Source: Rotaria sp. Silwood1 (lineage: Eukaryota; Rotifera; Eurotatoria; Philodinida; Philodinidae). Taken from it: a stretch of 64,000 nucleotides of DNA. The position numbers were made by a program, and so were the translations under genes. Shown piece by piece: positions 63,740 through 64,000 of this stretch (position 1 is the first letter of the stretch; every line of letters starts with the position of its first letter). The stretch lies in assembly GCA_905250075.1 (NCBI GenBank), contig CAJNOP010000012.1, positions 1,488,001 to 1,552,000 of the forward strand, written 5' to 3'. The notes beneath the pieces are model-generated. The model did not search any database. It was not told where the DNA came from and saw only the letters and a program-made list of their open reading frames with translations.

Positions 63740-64000
63740 CTAAAAATATTTTACATTTGAGAATTTTAATGATAAAGTTTCATATATTGATTAAGATAGC
63801 TTGAAAATTTAGTCTAACGATATTAACTCGACTTCAAAATTCCAAACATTTTAAGTGTTTTCTAGTCATCCTGAGAGATTCTTGTGGGTTTAATATTAAT
63901 TCAAACAACGAGTAAAAGTTCATTTTAATTATTATTTTCAAGAGCGTAGTTCATCTGAGCGTGAAATAAAAAAAAACTGCCTGAATAAATAATTTACTCA

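Overview
The window is nuclear DNA from an animal. It is AT-rich, every intron I could place follows GT-AG, and there are no bacterial signals. Introns fall into two size classes: many of about 50-70 bp and a few of about 0.6-2.5 kb. Coding exons strongly prefer A/T-ending codons. The gene set is typically metazoan (CCAR1, ECT2, LGN/Pins, RGS7, TMEM33, beta-1,4-galactosyltransferase, a CUB/LDLa protein, a TFAM-like HMG protein). Compact short-intron genes beside sparse stretches fit a bdelloid rotifer such as Rotaria. That assignment is inference; no species marker was seen.

Layout. 0.2-1.7 kb: COA5/PET191 and inositol polyphosphate multikinase (IPMK), tandem on the minus strand and only 28 bp apart. 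2.5-5.7 kb: an eight-finger C2H2 protein resembling TFIIIA (minus). 6.1-11.7 kb: TMEM33/Kr-h2, then an RGS7-type regulator (plus). 12.5-14.6 kb: two short uncharacterised ORFs. 16.5-20.1 kb: a secreted CUB/LDLa protein (plus), convergent with a beta-1,4-galactosyltransferase (minus). 20.1-36.7 kb: gene-poor DNA holding foldback elements, one small secreted-peptide ORF, a tandem array of about 93 bp period, and a 1.37 kb element with 620-650 bp inverted arms. 36.7-45.8 kb: a 16-exon CCAR1 homologue with a 203 bp hAT-like MITE in one intron. 46.2-47.9 kb: a two-HMG-box TFAM-like gene. 48.2-50.0 kb: a four-pass membrane protein of unknown family (minus). 52.7-58.1 kb: LGN/Pins (GPSM) with four GoLoco motifs (minus). 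60.4 kb to the right edge: the 3' part of ECT2 (minus), whose 5' end lies beyond the window.

Themes. Two genes concern heterotrimeric G-alpha regulation: RGS7 as a GTPase activator and LGN/Pins as a GoLoco protein. LGN/Pins and ECT2 both act in cell division and are adjacent on the same strand. COA5 and the TFAM-like protein are both expected to be mitochondrial. I see no operon-like functional cluster beyond the tight COA5/IPMK spacing.

Exon structures were built by eye from splice signals, reading frame and remembered family sequences. For every spliced model the exon lengths sum to whole codons, which supports the models, but no transcript evidence was available. No tRNA, rRNA or CRISPR array was seen. 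No obviously new multi-gene system was found. The least explained items are the 93 bp array with a 31-codon period, the orphan small ORFs and the four-pass membrane gene.
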